Below, in pieces: positions 46,452 to 58,191 of a stretch of DNA of 64,000 nt. The stretch is from Leptodactylus fallax (Eukaryota; Chordata; Amphibia; Anura; Leptodactylidae): NCBI GenBank assembly GCA_947044405.1, contig CAMRHE010000054.1, positions 1,240,001-1,304,000 on the forward strand, written 5' to 3'. Every line of letters begins with the position of its first letter. Position 1 is the first letter of the stretch. Under the pieces are notes generated by a model. That model worked only from the letters and a program-made list of their open reading frames with translations, made no database searches and had not been told where the DNA came from. A program made the translations under genes and the position numbers.

Positions 46452-48361
46452 GTTATTGAGAGTTGTTTGTGAGCCATAACTTATCAAATGTGTTTGTAGA
46501 GCCATAAACTTTTAGCCATTGGATCTTGGTATAGCATTTGTAACATGGCCCCTACCTGCCAGATGCCATTGATAATAGTGATGTCAACTTATTGTATGTC
46601 CAGGTACTGCAACCTCTGCAACCCTTATAGCTATGTCATTCTATGGATTAAATGGATTTATGGGCTGCTGTTTGCTTGTAATTTTTAGTAAATTAATTTA
46701 TAGCAAATAAAGGTAGATTGGGGAATATTGTGCAGGATTAAGTAATTAATAAAACTTATACATATGGTGTACCATAGAGAAAAGTCAAACTTATTTTATT
46801 TTTCTAGGAGAAAGCCCATATCCCAAGTACACTTTTGAATCTTCTAGGTGACATTTAAAAATGTGACTGAAAAACCAACTGGACTCTCCCGAGGCTTTAT
46901 ACTAGCACTCTCTTATGCAGTTTCTGTCTAGACAACTCTATGAAAATTCATTTTTAGATCCCCTAGTGTACATTCTAGATTCTGACAGAACTATTTTATC
47001 AAAACCACCCTTCCCAACATACAGTACTGAGTACTAAATCTAAAGGCCATTAGTTCATGCTTTCTCAGACTTTCTTTGCTTCTGACTCAGTAGATCACCT
47101 GCTACTATACCAATTCTCTACTTTATCTTTGTGCGTTACACAAGACTTGGTTCTTTACCTGCCTCTATTTTCTATCCACAAGTTTTACTAACATATTTTA
47201 GATGTACATGAAAATATATTTGATTCATTTAATTAAAATGTATTCTGAAACAAGCTTTTTTAATTTTTTTTATGTTTACATGAAAATGAAGACTGCTCAT
47301 TTTGCCTTAGCTGTTGCAACTGCAGCTTGTGAGATTTGCATTACAGTAAGTAATAGTGAATATGTTCTTTATCATGTGTGCTTGTGTTCTTGCATGACTA
47401 TCTATCTATCTATCTGTTTGACAATTTTTGCCATGCAGAATTTTACATAGAGAGTATACTATTGTAATAGGTGTTTCAAATGATTTAACTAATCATGAAA
47501 ATTTGGGTTATGTAAATGTATAAATATGGTGACTTATAACCGTGGGCATTTTTAAGTTGTTGTGCTCATTATTTACTAAATAGCACATAAACAGACCTTG
47601 AAGCCAAACCTCAACTATAGTCATGAGCAGGGAAATGGAAAGAAAAATCTAATAAAGGAAAACATTCACATCTTAAAATACACAACAAATCACAAGAGGT
47701 GAAAACTGCCTTAATCCTATGACTCTGCTGTACACCTGCTTGATGCTAAATTGCTGTGTGCTACGTTAATTTAAAATATGGAGCTGTATTATTACAGCAC
47801 TTTCAGCTGAATGTGTGATATGAACTCATGAGACATATACAACAAGATTATTTTAATGAACCAGGAATCAATTCTGCCTGAAGTCATAACAAAGCTTTAA
47901 CAATAGTGCAAGAATTTTCCATAAGCAGCAAAACATTTTTAATATCAACAAAACCGAATAAGCCAAAAATATTATCAGACAAAAGATTAATAATAGATGA
48001 AGTTACACCACATAAATGTGTATAGTATAAGTTAGACTATGGTATCTTCATACATAATGTTTGCATTATTTCTGGATACAATTTTTATATTACAAGTTTA
48101 CAGAGGAGGAAACATGCTTGGGGATACATAACTTTCTAATATTTAATTCAGTATTTTAATCTATAAAGTTGTTAAATTTTGCAAGACTGAAAGAAGTTCT
48201 ATGATTTGTGTCCCACACCCCACCTCTGCACTCATACAGTGACTGATACTGTTTTTTACTCATTTCTTTGAGGTCAAATGTAAGCAAAAATCAGTATATG
48301 CCAGGGATTGCATATGAATAGTAGTACATCTATAACATATTTCTTTTACCACTAACTAGAC
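46452..48361. other. AT-rich non-coding stretch
   Basis: No recognisable feature except a short CTAT run at 47399-47415. Confidence 0.4.
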
Positions 48362-48708
48362 TAAGGCTAAGCCCGGGGCCCCACATGGGGTAAACACTGC
48401 GGCATTTTACAGTCACTCCAAAGTGAATGGGATTTTAGCTAATCCCATCCACACATAAAAATACACTGCAATTTCCAAAACTGTTGCAGTTTTGGAAATC
48501 GCAGCATGTCAATTATACCTACAGAAACACTGGCAGTTTCACTATAGGTATAATGGAAGCAGAAAGATGTAAATGGGAGAGATAAAGTAAGCACTTATAC
48601 TTCTCCCTTTTGCTAAACTCACTCCTAACTTTGACTCAAAAAAAAAATGCAGCAAAATCTGAAACAAGAAAGCAGCTTTTCTGCAACATTTGGACTCAGC
48701 CTTAAAGT
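48362..48708 (+). repeat. Dispersed MITE-like family Y, copy 1
   Basis: Ends TAAGGCTAAGCCC and the inverse of TAAGGCTGAGTCC. The interior includes GTGAATGGGATT, GCAGCATGTCAATTATACCT and GCAGCAAAATCTG. Copies 2 and 3 share this order. Confidence 0.65.
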
Positions 48709-49047
48709 TTTCTTGCCAAATAAAACAGATGCCATTTAGTCTAAAATAAAATATTATTACTTTTACAATTATGGAGTGTGGGGGGCTTTTGTACTCGATT
48801 TTTCTAATACTCGCATGCTCTCCTTTTATTCTTCTTTTTATTTTACTTCTATGTTGAATCTGTCATGTTCACATAGCTTATTATAGTAAAGAGTTTTTTT
48901 TTTCAAATTATATTGTGTTTTTTTTATTGTTTTAACACCTTTTTTTAATATTGGAATTATCTTTGCCTTGTGTGTATAAATGTGAGAATTGTTAGAAGAA
49001 TAACACCTTTGAATTTGGAGTATTACCCTTTTATTTTGTGTTTAACA

Positions 49048-49398
49048 CATTTAGGCTCAGGCTCCATGTAGTTAGCCGTAGTCAAAAATCACTACAGAAA
49101 AGACAATAGTGGAAATGCATCACGTTTTTTTTTCCGCAGCGTTTTTTATAGAAAGTATACAGAGTTTTCCTCTGCGGACTTTCTTCTTCTATTATAGCTA
49201 TACAGAAAACACCAGCATTTCTGTAGGTATTATTGACATGTTGCAATTTTCAAAAACGCAAGATTTTTTTCTGAAATGTGTGGATAGGATTAACCAGAAT
49301 ACCATTCACTTTGCAGGCAATGTAAAATGCAGCGTTTTTTGCCGTGAGGATTCTGCCGCGGCCAAAATATTGCATTTTTTCAGCATGTGGCCTTAATC
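49048..49398 (-). repeat. Dispersed MITE-like family Y, copy 2
   Basis: An inverted copy of the repeat at 48.4 kb: TTGACATGTTGCAATTTTC (~49230), AACGCTG-type and poly-pyrimidine text in reverse order. Open frame 49109-49396 is incidental. Confidence 0.6.
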
Positions 49399-51100
49399 AT
49401 GTTTCATATTTTCGTTTCACACCATGAATATAATTTCTATACTTTGAACACATAAAATATTCACCTTATTTCACTTGCTATAAACTAGATCTCTCTTGAT
49501 CACACCTTGAACAATAACTTCAAGTATGCTGCATTCTTTAGTGCACACTAGCAAAGTTTAACCTTTGACTTCTTCTGAGATTGTGCTTAACTGGTCTCCC
49601 ACATCTTAAGGCCCTATGCACACGACCAAGTTCCATCTGTAGAAAACTGTCCATGCGTGGGACATATGTCCCGCACCTGGACTGAACTCATGTGCCTAGA
49701 AGTCACTGCATCATAACTCTCGAAAGTCCCAATCACTACTGTATAAAACTGATATAAAACTGTCAATGTATTTTAACTTCCCAACATCTGCCACACAATT
49801 ATGATGCTACAAGCAAGCATACATGTATGGCAGACATATGCTGTGGGTACAGGCGCTGATTCAATTAAATTTTTTCAGTACATGGCATAGCCTCCATTTT
49901 GCTACATATTCTAGATTTGAAAATGTAAATGAGAAACATCTGGGCTCATACTCAACCTATTAAACTTGTGGTGAAAAGTTATCATAGGTACTGTATTGTA
50001 GTATCATAATATGAAATAATTAGTAAAAAATGTAATATAGCATTTAAAAAATGTATCAAAAACATAAAATATTATTAAATATAGAAGATTTTTACAGAAA
50101 CTCTTCAAACATTATGAATGACTGGACAGGTTTTGTCAATATTTTACTATTTCTAAGCTTTAATAGTGAGGTAAAACTTGTTACGTTGAACAAAAGCATA
50201 CTTGATCTAATTTCCATGATGACAATTATATGCTGCTCAGTGTTATTGTTTTGAAGTAGTGAAAGCAGCAATTCTATTTCTAGGTATGTCTCTAAACATC
50301 AATACCAAGTGAAATATGGAATTACATTATTAAAGGTGACAGATTAAAGTTAGAAGCAGCTTGAGTTTTCTTTCATCTTGCAGTTTATTAGGTAGTGCAA
50401 GCTTCAGAAGTAATCAGGATTCCAAACTATAAAACATTGGCAAGCAGAAGATTTATGGAGCAAAATATACAGTGCAGTAATAGAACTTCAGATCTCAGTC
50501 AATAAACATAATTATTCAGAATGTTGGCGATGGAAAATAGGGTACAAATGAAAGCTTATAACATATTTGTTACCTGTAAAAGATTATTACAAAAATCAAA
50601 ATACTGTATCTTCATGTAAATATCCTATGTGATATTTCCTATCAAGCAGCTTCATATTCAGTACCAAAGTCACAGCTTTGTGACGTGTCACAGTAAATTA
50701 TCTATATTCCCAAACAGCATGTTAAACAAAAAAATTGATTTTAGGCAGAAATAAATAAAAAATGTCATCAGAAACTATATGTGATATAAATAGATACTAT
50801 AATAAAATGAATGTTGTAGTTATGGTCATTGCTCCTAGCATAAAATAGATTACAAAATGCACTCGAACACAACTCTATACATTTAATATATACAAAGAGC
50901 ATAAGTAGTCTAACACACCATACTATAACATTAATGTAGAGAAATATAGATAGTTAAAGTGACTGTTTAGCAATAAGAAATGTATCCTTATATATTAGGG
51001 TATTACATATTTTGTGAGACCTCATTAAAAGGACACCTCTTCAGATCTGTTATATACTATGTATAGATTTGTCCTTTCTAATTTTTTTCTGTTGGCGCAA
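49399..51100. other. AT-rich non-coding stretch
   Basis: 49608-49800 has repeat-like text (AAGGCCCTATGCACACGACC). The rest shows nothing recognisable. Confidence 0.35.
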
Positions 51101-51102
51101 CC

Positions 51103-51240
51103 TATCATGAAATGAGTGGCACATGATGACCAGCTTTGAAAAAAGAAATGATTTGTCGATTTTTTGTCTGGCGTTTTTATACTGTATGTGTCTATTGTAT
51201 GTGTGACCACCCTGTAGTTGTGATGTGAACTGAAACTTAT
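51103..51240. repeat. Old dispersed repeat fragment
   Basis: Shares GATGACCAGCTTTG and GTTGTGATGTGAACTG with 15865-15975, in the same order and spacing. Confidence 0.45.
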
Positions 51241-51394
51241 CAAGTGATTTTTTTTTTTTTTTTTTTTGCATGTTATGATAATGTTTAAGATTTTTACAAT
51301 GGAGAATAGAGTATTATATACAGATGTAGCCATCTTTAACTTGAATCTGATAACTTGCTGCACAACAAAAACCTTTGGAAAGCAATGGAAAATA

Positions 51395-51668
51395 GTTGAG
51401 TTTGGCTGAATCCCCATTTTGTGGAATTGCAATGGGAAAAAACATTGTGTTTTACAGTATCAACAAAGTGAATGAGATTTTGGTTTATCTCAGCCACACA
51501 TTGTAGAACAAAAGAGCTTCAGAAAAGCTGTATTTTCAAAATTGCGTGTGTTTTTGGAAAACACAGCATGTTAATTTTACCTGCAGAATTGCACAATTTC
51601 CCTAAATGTTAAATAGGGGAGCAAAAAGTGCAGAGAAGAATGCAGCAAAAACTCTGTGGAACATCGAG
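51395..51668 (+). repeat. Dispersed MITE-like family Y, copy 3
   Basis: GTGAATGAGATTTTGG, CACAGCATGTTAATTTTACC and ATGCAGCAAAAACTC follow the order of copy 1. Confidence 0.55.
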
Positions 51669-51721
51669 GGCCCCTTCTGATCAACTGTTTGAAGGGACCG
51701 TGGTGCTTTTGTGAGCATCCT

Positions 51722-51850
51722 CACCCCTTCACTATTTACATCACATAGGATCTGTTTTATAATGACTGTGCAATGTAATTGCAGCCTGTAATAATATCAC
51801 ATGTCTGCTATAAAACAAATGGGGTGTGATGTAAATAGTGAAGGGGGCCC
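51722..51850. repeat. Foldback, arms ~25 bp
   Basis: CCCCTTCACTATTTACATCAC at the left and its inverse GTGATGTAAATAGTGAAGGGG at the right, around a ~75-bp loop. It borders the minisatellite. Confidence 0.8.
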
Positions 51851-52160
51851 AAACAGTATAATATCTCCCCCAGAGTCCCTCACAGTGATCCCAACACAGT
51901 ATATGCTCCACAGTAGCCCTCAAACAGTATAATAAGCTCCATAGTGGCCCCCACACAGTGCAAAATGCTCCACAGTGGCCCCCACAGTGTATAATATGCT
52001 CAACAGTGTCCCACACACAAAATAATATGCTTCACAGTGGCCCTCACACAGTATAATATGCTCCACAGGGGCCTCCACAAAGTATAATATGCTCCACAGT
52101 GGGTCCACACAGTATAATATGCTCCACAGTGGCCCCAAACAGTATAAAATGCTCCCAAAG
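51851..52160. repeat. ~30-bp minisatellite, array 2
   Basis: About ten diverged units, consensus near CACAGTATAATATGCTCCACAGTGGCCCC. Same family as 13315-13560. Reverse-strand frames here (51741-52180) translate the repeat and are not genes. Confidence 0.85.
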
Positions 52161-52235
52161 TCCCCTTTCAGCCGCTTCATGAATATTCATGAAGTTTGGC
52201 ACTCCGGTTAGTTTCGGTGCTATTATTATACACTA

Positions 52236-52310
52236 GAGTCACCTCAGACCCCAGAGTATTATAATTGGAGGACCAGGAGAGGTGATGGAAAGTAATGAAC
52301 ACTTATACTT
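52236..52310. repeat. Palindromic family, left end only
   Basis: CAGACCCCAGAGTATTATAA, then TTGGAGGACCAGGAGAGGTG, is the left terminus of the family, adjacent to the minisatellite as at 13.6 kb. The right part is missing. Confidence 0.6.
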
Positions 52311-52469
52311 GTCTTTAGTGGCAAAAATGTCACAGTGTTCTTACTTTAAGGAAATTCCTGCTTAGATAATAAAAAGAAACAACTTTTTTTTTTTCTCAAG
52401 AAACTCGTGTGGTCCTTAATACTTGCCTGAATGCAGTGGTAACTACCCAATGTAAGCCTAGGCTCACAT

Positions 52470-52822
52470 CATGGCTTGTATATACTGCACATGAATCCAT
52501 TTAAAAATAAATAAATAAAAAAACAGATGCAAATGAATGCCACAGAAATGTTAACTGTTTGTATCTGATTTACATAGACTCCAATGCTAAAATAATATAT
52601 ATCTGTTTATTACTTTGCAGGATAGGAAAGTATGTTAGACTATGTTTTTCTGTATTGCCAAAAAATAGAGCTGTTGTAATTGGTTTTTTTTAACATTGAA
52701 GTCTATTTAAAACAGATGCCTTTTCCATGCCATCGTTTGGCATCTGTGTTTTTGCAGTTTTTTTTTGTTTTTGTTTTTTGGCTGCATGAACTATATAGCA
52801 AAAATGTGATATGACCATACTC
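52470..52822 (+). repeat. Dispersed MITE-like family X, copy 2
   Basis: AGGCTCACATCATGG at the left, ACAGATGCAAATGAATGCCAC and ACATTGAAGTCTATTTAAAAC inside, matching 40555-40868 in order. Confidence 0.6.
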
Positions 52823-52959
52823 TAAACAACCTACTATCCATCCTAGATTGAAGGTAAAGGTAGTTAAAAGAGTTTTCCTGAGATCTTACACTCAGTACCC
52901 CCACTGTTAAGTTGTTTAAAGAGTTTGTAAGGATGGGTCTTCAATATAGGGAACCTGAA

Positions 52960-53265
52960 AAATCCCTTTAAAACACTGTGGCATATTTATTGTGCCTCGT
53001 ACACCAGTTCTCTAGCATGCAAGACATAAAAAGCCACAAATTTTTTTGCAACTTTTTCGCTTCTGTGTTGCCTTCACCACCTTCAAGAAAAGGGGCCTGG
53101 CCAGGGCAGGCAGGGGAGGGAGCTATTGGCCTCAACAGTTTTATTTCAGATGTGGGAAATACTATGAGCTGGCATACATTTCCCCTCCAAACACATGAAC
53201 TGGCAAAGGGGCTATTAAGACTGGCCCACTGTTTGTACCCTATAGTAACTTGCATAATTGTTTGT
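52960..53265. repeat. Probable dispersed repeat
   Basis: GC-enriched text (TTGCAACTTTTTCGC, AAAAGGGGCCTGGCCAGG) resembles a common frog repeat. Overlapping open frames on both strands have no family features. Ends not defined. Confidence 0.35.
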
Positions 53266-53279
53266 ATTTAGAAATTATC

Positions 53280-53988
53280 TATTATATTAATATATGAAAA
53301 AAATTCTTCCATAATATACCTTCTTCCATAGTAAACACATTTGACTTTCTCAAGACTGTATTATTATCACATCAACATGAACTATTTGGATAACCCGAAC
53401 AAAAAAATACCAAACATACAAAAAAAAAAACAATTGAAAATGTGTCTGGTCCTGAAGTGGTGAAACAAACTCAATAAAATAACATAACTTAATAGAAAAA
53501 CAAATGATAATTTCAATTCTAATTACTTTTTTCTAATTCAATTTACTTTTAAAGTAATGTGGTATAGGTTAGTTTATAGTATTCAAATAGTCAAAGTATA
53601 TTAAGCATTTCATTTAAGCTCCTGTACATTTCAACATCTAACTAACTTCCATGGTCATGAGAAGCTGGCTGTTCCTAATAATAGGCTTTACAAGCATACA
53701 ATGATATTCACAACACATATTTTAATAGTTGCAAAATGGACTGCTGTCTACAAAAGGTGAATGGAAAAGAAGCTATTTCATGTGGCTTGGAAGCCTCCCA
53801 CACAAAAATGCATAATCATTACATAGAAGTTCACTGAAGACAAGGACAACTCCAAGTAAATTGCACTATTATATTCTTAATTAATGTAAAATGGCATCAT
53901 GACTATTACACTATTATTTTTTGTAGAAATATATCTTCAAAAACATTTTTATGCTAATAAAGAGAGAGAAAGAGGGAATGATAGATAC
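53280..53988. other. AT-rich non-coding stretch
   Basis: No feature seen. Confidence 0.35.
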
Positions 53989-54309
53989 ACTTAGAGCACA
54001 GGTGTCAAACACAAGGCCCGCGGGCCGAATCCGGCCCGCTGCCTTCTGTTATCCGGCCTGGCACTTATCTGGTCCGTAGGGCCGCGGCATTTTTTATTGT
54101 CTATGTACATTATGTAATGTAAACCAGCCCAGGACAGGCCGCTTAAAAAAAAAAAAACAAAGCTGCGCGATACCTGTCCTGGGCTGGTTTACAAGACCTC
54201 TGCATGTCAGCGCAGGCGGCGATACAATGACGTCATCGCGCCTCCTACGCTGACACGCAGACAAGAAGAGGAGGAGGCCGCGGCTGCATCAAGGCATCGC
54301 AGGTAGGTG

Positions 54310-54840
54310 AAGATAAGTTTTTTTTTATATATATAAATAGGCCGTTGCCTGCTGGAGTATCCCCGGCACGTAACGGCCTATTTACTTACCGATCCCCGCT
54401 GCTGGTCGTGGCCGCCCCCGCATCCCCTTCTGCTATGGACGCAGAAGCGGCTGTGTGCAGGAGCGGGGATGGTAAGTGAGGCCGCGGCCGGCGAATCCCA
54501 TCAAATACTACTATTATTATACTCCGGGGGCTTTTCAGACCCCGGAGTATAATAATCGGGAGACCCGGGGAGGTGATAAACATAAAAACCAGAGTTGCTC
54601 ACCTCTCCGGCGATCCGATGCTGCTCCCAGCAGGCTTCGGCCTTCTTTGGTGATGTCTCAGGCGTCACGTGAGCCAGGCCGACGTCATTATGTCGCGACG
54701 CCGGTCTGTGCGACATTGAAGAAGGCCGAACGCAGGGAGCGCACCGGGGCCCAGGTAAGTAATACTGGTTTTTATGTTTGTCACCACCTGGGTTTCCAAT
54801 CATTATACTCTGGGGTCTGAAAATAATAATAGTTCATGGG
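54310..54840. repeat. GC-rich module plus palindromic family copy, nested
   Basis: 54360-54490 is a foldback related to 14722-14890. 54538-54826 is the palindromic family: left end CAGACCCCGGAGTATAATAA, right end ATCATTATACTCTGGGGTCT. The left hairpin boundary is at 54520-54558. This copy keeps CpG sites that are decayed elsewhere, so it may be among the younger ones. Confidence 0.7.
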
Positions 54841-54844
54841 TGGG

Positions 54845-55285
54845 GGAGTCACTATGGGGCATAATACCATGTGCAGGGGCCACTATGGACTATAATACCG
54901 TTTGCAGGGGCCACTATGGGGCATAATACCAATGCAGGGGCCACTAAGGAGCATAATACCGATTGCAGGGGCCACTATGGAGCATAATAACGTGTGCAGG
55001 GGTCACTATTGAGCATAATACCGTGTTCAGGGGCCACTAAGGAGCATAATACCAATTGCAGGGGCTACTATGGAGCATAATAACGTGTGCAGTGGCCACT
55101 ATGGAGCATAATACCGTGTGCAGGGGCAACTATTGAGCATAATACCGTGTGCAGGGGCAACTATGGAGCATAATACCGTGTGCAGGGGCCGCTGTGGGGC
55201 ATAATACCGTGTGCAGGGGCCGCTGTGGGGCGTAATACCGTGTGCAGAGGCAACTATAGAGCATAATACCTTTTGCAGGGGTAAA
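54845..55285. repeat. ~30-bp minisatellite, array 3 (inverted)
   Basis: About thirteen units, consensus near GGGGCCACTATGGAGCATAATACCGTGTGCA. It is the reverse complement of the arrays at 13.3 and 51.9 kb. Confidence 0.92.
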
Positions 55286-55716
55286 CAGTATTTGTATAGT
55301 GCTTAATTTTTGATATATTCAGAAAAGGATGAGGATAGTATGTAACATGCCAATGTCTTAGGTTTTAACAATACATTATGTTCTTCCTGGTTGACCTCAA
55401 AGGGCTGATTGTAACAGTAGTAATGTACAAATGTAACTACTCCTTAATAGCTCGCTTAACTGTTAAGGAGAAGTTACTTTAATACACGTGTAAAATAATC
55501 TTGGCCCTTCAAGGTACCCCGTGAGGCTGAAGTGGCCCCCAGAGAAAATGAGTTTGACACCCCTGACTTAGAGTATGAGGCCTGTTCTGAAGAAAGAGGT
55601 CTGGATGTGTTATTAGTTTTCTTGTGATTTTTCATTTTGCTTTATTAAAAAACTGACATATTGCAATTTAACACTACACTAGTCACTGACCTTTAGGCTT
55701 ACTCTATTTGTTAATT

Positions 55717-56170
55717 TTAATGGGAACCTGTCAGGGTTTTTTCAGCCCCCTAAATTGTCACCATGCCATAATACATGTTGTGCCAATGTTTTCATAGATG
55801 CCCCTGCATTTGCAGATCACATCAGGATCATAACCCCCTTTAACACCTTTCTGCTGCAGCCATTTTTTTTTTTTTCATTTTCATTTTTTACTCCCCTCCT
55901 TCCAAGAGCCATACATTTTTTTTTATTTCTTTGTAGAACAAATTGTACTTTGCAATGGTACCATTTAATATTCTGTATGATGTACTAGGAAACTGGACAA
56001 AGATTCAGAATAGGGTAGAATTAGAGAAAAATTGCATTTGCGCAACTTTCTTTTGGGCTTTGTTTTAATGGCATTCACTGTGCAGCCAAAATGTGAGATA
56101 GCAAAGTTATAGAGCTTTTTTTAATGCTTTAACCCTTTAAAAAAATCCAAAACTTTGAAACATTTTTTTT
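55717..56170 (+). repeat. Dispersed frog-type repeat, copy 2
   Basis: Starts with TTAATGGGAACCTGTCAGGG, a TTAA MITE-like end. From 55850 it runs parallel to the inverse of 30055-30335 (TATGATGTACTAGGAAACTGG, GGGCTTTGTTTTAATGGC). Confidence 0.55.
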
Positions 56171-57070
56171 TTAAATCTGGAAATGGAAATTCTGAGTGTG
56201 CAGGAATCCCATAGCCATGATGTGTCACAAAATAGCAGGGAAGACGATGACATTGCCGATGATGATGATTCTTTTGCAGATAGGACCTGGTAACTCGGTC
56301 AGGGTGACAAGGTGACATGAGATAAAGAGGGTGGAGGGGATCATTTTTGGTGGCTTTTTTTTTCTTTTGAAAAGCCAATTATTTATCATGTTTCAAGTGG
56401 CTCACAGCCACAAATTTGTCTCCAATTAACAAAAAGTCTGCATTTACAAGTCATCGAAACGGTCTAATGTTTCTACAAAAACATTGTTTTTACAATATAA
56501 CTGCCATGTCTGTCTAAAAAAGCCACAGGCAAGCACCTTTTTCCCTGAAAAAAGGTAATTTTAGGAGCACTTTAAATGCTGAAATGTGAAAAAGCTAGTG
56601 GCAGCACAGTGTATGGTTAAACACAGAGTTTGTATCCACTGCTTACCATCCATTTTTCCATAGCCATACAAGTCACTTTCACTTTGACATAACTTTTTCT
56701 TTGTTTGCCTTAGAGTCAACTAAGGTATGGTTTATACCAAACTTTTTCGACTAAAGGCAAATCTGGGAGCAGAGCCACCAGAACATGAAACAAATCAAAT
56801 CTTGAGAGATTGGCTCATCTCTACTCATTTCCTACTTTTCAGACAACCTCTTCTATCTAGACCACCTCTATTCTCTTCACTGTGACTGATGGCTAATGGA
56901 GCCTTCTGTCAAAGTACATTTAGCTGCTGAGCTCTGATAAGGTCTGTTATTTCTGTATTGAAATCCAGAAATAATACTTTGCAGTTTAGTCCTGGAGCAT
57001 GCTGATGGCCTACACTGCACATCACACAGGCTAGTGGAGGGGAGAGGAGACAAGAGAGCAGGTAAACCGT
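56171..57070. other. Non-coding stretch with hAT-like remnant
   Basis: 56690-56828 resembles the 37.7-kb fragment (AAGGTATGGTTTATACC..) and ends TTGGCTCATCTCTACTC. Nothing else is recognisable. Confidence 0.4.
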
Positions 57071-58191
57071 TTAACCAATTAGTGACCAACATATAGCCTT
57101 TCTACATTGGGCACTAATGGGCCTTATACTTATGCAATTGACTTAATACATCAATTGCAACTGTATAACACAACGAATCAGGTGCCCAGCTATGTACTCT
57201 GATGATCCTTTAAATGCCATGGTCAGCAGTGACCGTGGCATTTAGAGGGTTTTGTAGAGAGTACAATAATCCAAACTTGATTGTAGGCTTCCCATGCCTT
57301 TACATGTCACCAGGGACCTAATAGACTGCATCTCAGAATGTGACAGGCAGAATAATACATAATGACCTACATTGATAGTACAGTGTATTATACATGCAAT
57401 CAGAAGATTGCAAGTTCAAGTCCCCTTGGGGAACTCAAATTTAGCATAACAAAAATAACTTAAAGTTTTATTTAAAAACAAATAAGTAAAATAATAATTC
57501 TGAAATGTTTAGTAAATAATAATAAAAAATAAATAAAACAAAACACACATATTGAGTATTGTTGTGCATGTAATGTCCCAAGCATTACAACAGTAAAGTT
57601 ATTTTTCCTGCATGCCAGAATTTTTTTGTCTGTCAGCCACAAAAAAAAAAAAACATTCTAAAAAGCTACCAAAAAGTGTTATATTCCCTAAAAAGGCATC
57701 AATAAAAACATCAGGTCTTTCAGCCAAAAAGTCCTCACACAGTTCCATTGACAAAAACATAATTAAGTTACAGGTCTTGGAAAATGGCAATGCAAAAAAA
57801 AAATGTTACTACTAAAAGGGTTTTTAATTTGGTATCAATGTAATTTTATTGACACAGTGAATACATTTATTATGGTATTTAAGCAACAAGGTCAATGGCA
57901 CAAAATTTATAGCATAAAAAGGTAATGGCAAAATTGCTGTTATTTCTATTCCTTCCTAGAAAGAGTTAATAAATATTGAAGAGTTAATAAAAGTTAATAA
58001 ATGAGATATTTATGCACCAAAATAGTGGCATTAAACACTACATCTGTCAATCTAACAAACCCATATACAGTTAGATTGACAGAAAATAAAAATATTATAG
58101 CTCTTGGTTTGTGAAGACAGTAGAAAAAAAAAAAAAAAAAAAAACGGTTTGGTCATTAAGGCCTAATATAGGCCATTCACTAAAGGGTTAA
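57071..58191. mobile_element. TTAACC-ended non-autonomous element, 1.1 kb
   Basis: TTAA occurs at both ends. The ends are TTAACCAATTAGTGACCAAC and the inverse of TTAACCCTTTAGTGAATGG. The interior holds GCAAGTTCAAGTCCCCTTGG (57408-57427), a tRNA-like B-box string seen in this kind of frog repeat, and A-rich tracts. No protein. Confidence 0.65.

Larger units (their letters stand above)
53997..55565. mobile_element. GC-rich non-autonomous hAT element
   Basis: Flanked by ACTTAGAG at 53989-53996 and 55566-55573, an exact 8-bp hAT target duplication. The ends are CACAGGTGTCAAACACAAGG and the inverse of CAGGGGTGTCAAACTCATTT. The element has no transposase. It holds a nested GC-rich module, a palindromic family copy and a minisatellite. 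54010-54480 is rich in CpG, unlike the surroundings. Confidence 0.88.

Noticed and set aside
51741..52180. Tyr/Trp/Gly-rich reverse-strand frames
   Set aside because: Their periodic protein is the translation of the ~30-bp minisatellite; the similar frame at 13158-13427 has the same cause.
52978..53271. Overlapping 95-97 codon frames on both strands
   Set aside because: No domain, no codon bias; the text resembles a dispersed non-coding repeat.
57400..57430. tRNA B-box-like string
   Set aside because: No A box at the right spacing and no cloverleaf; it belongs to a dispersed TTAACC element.
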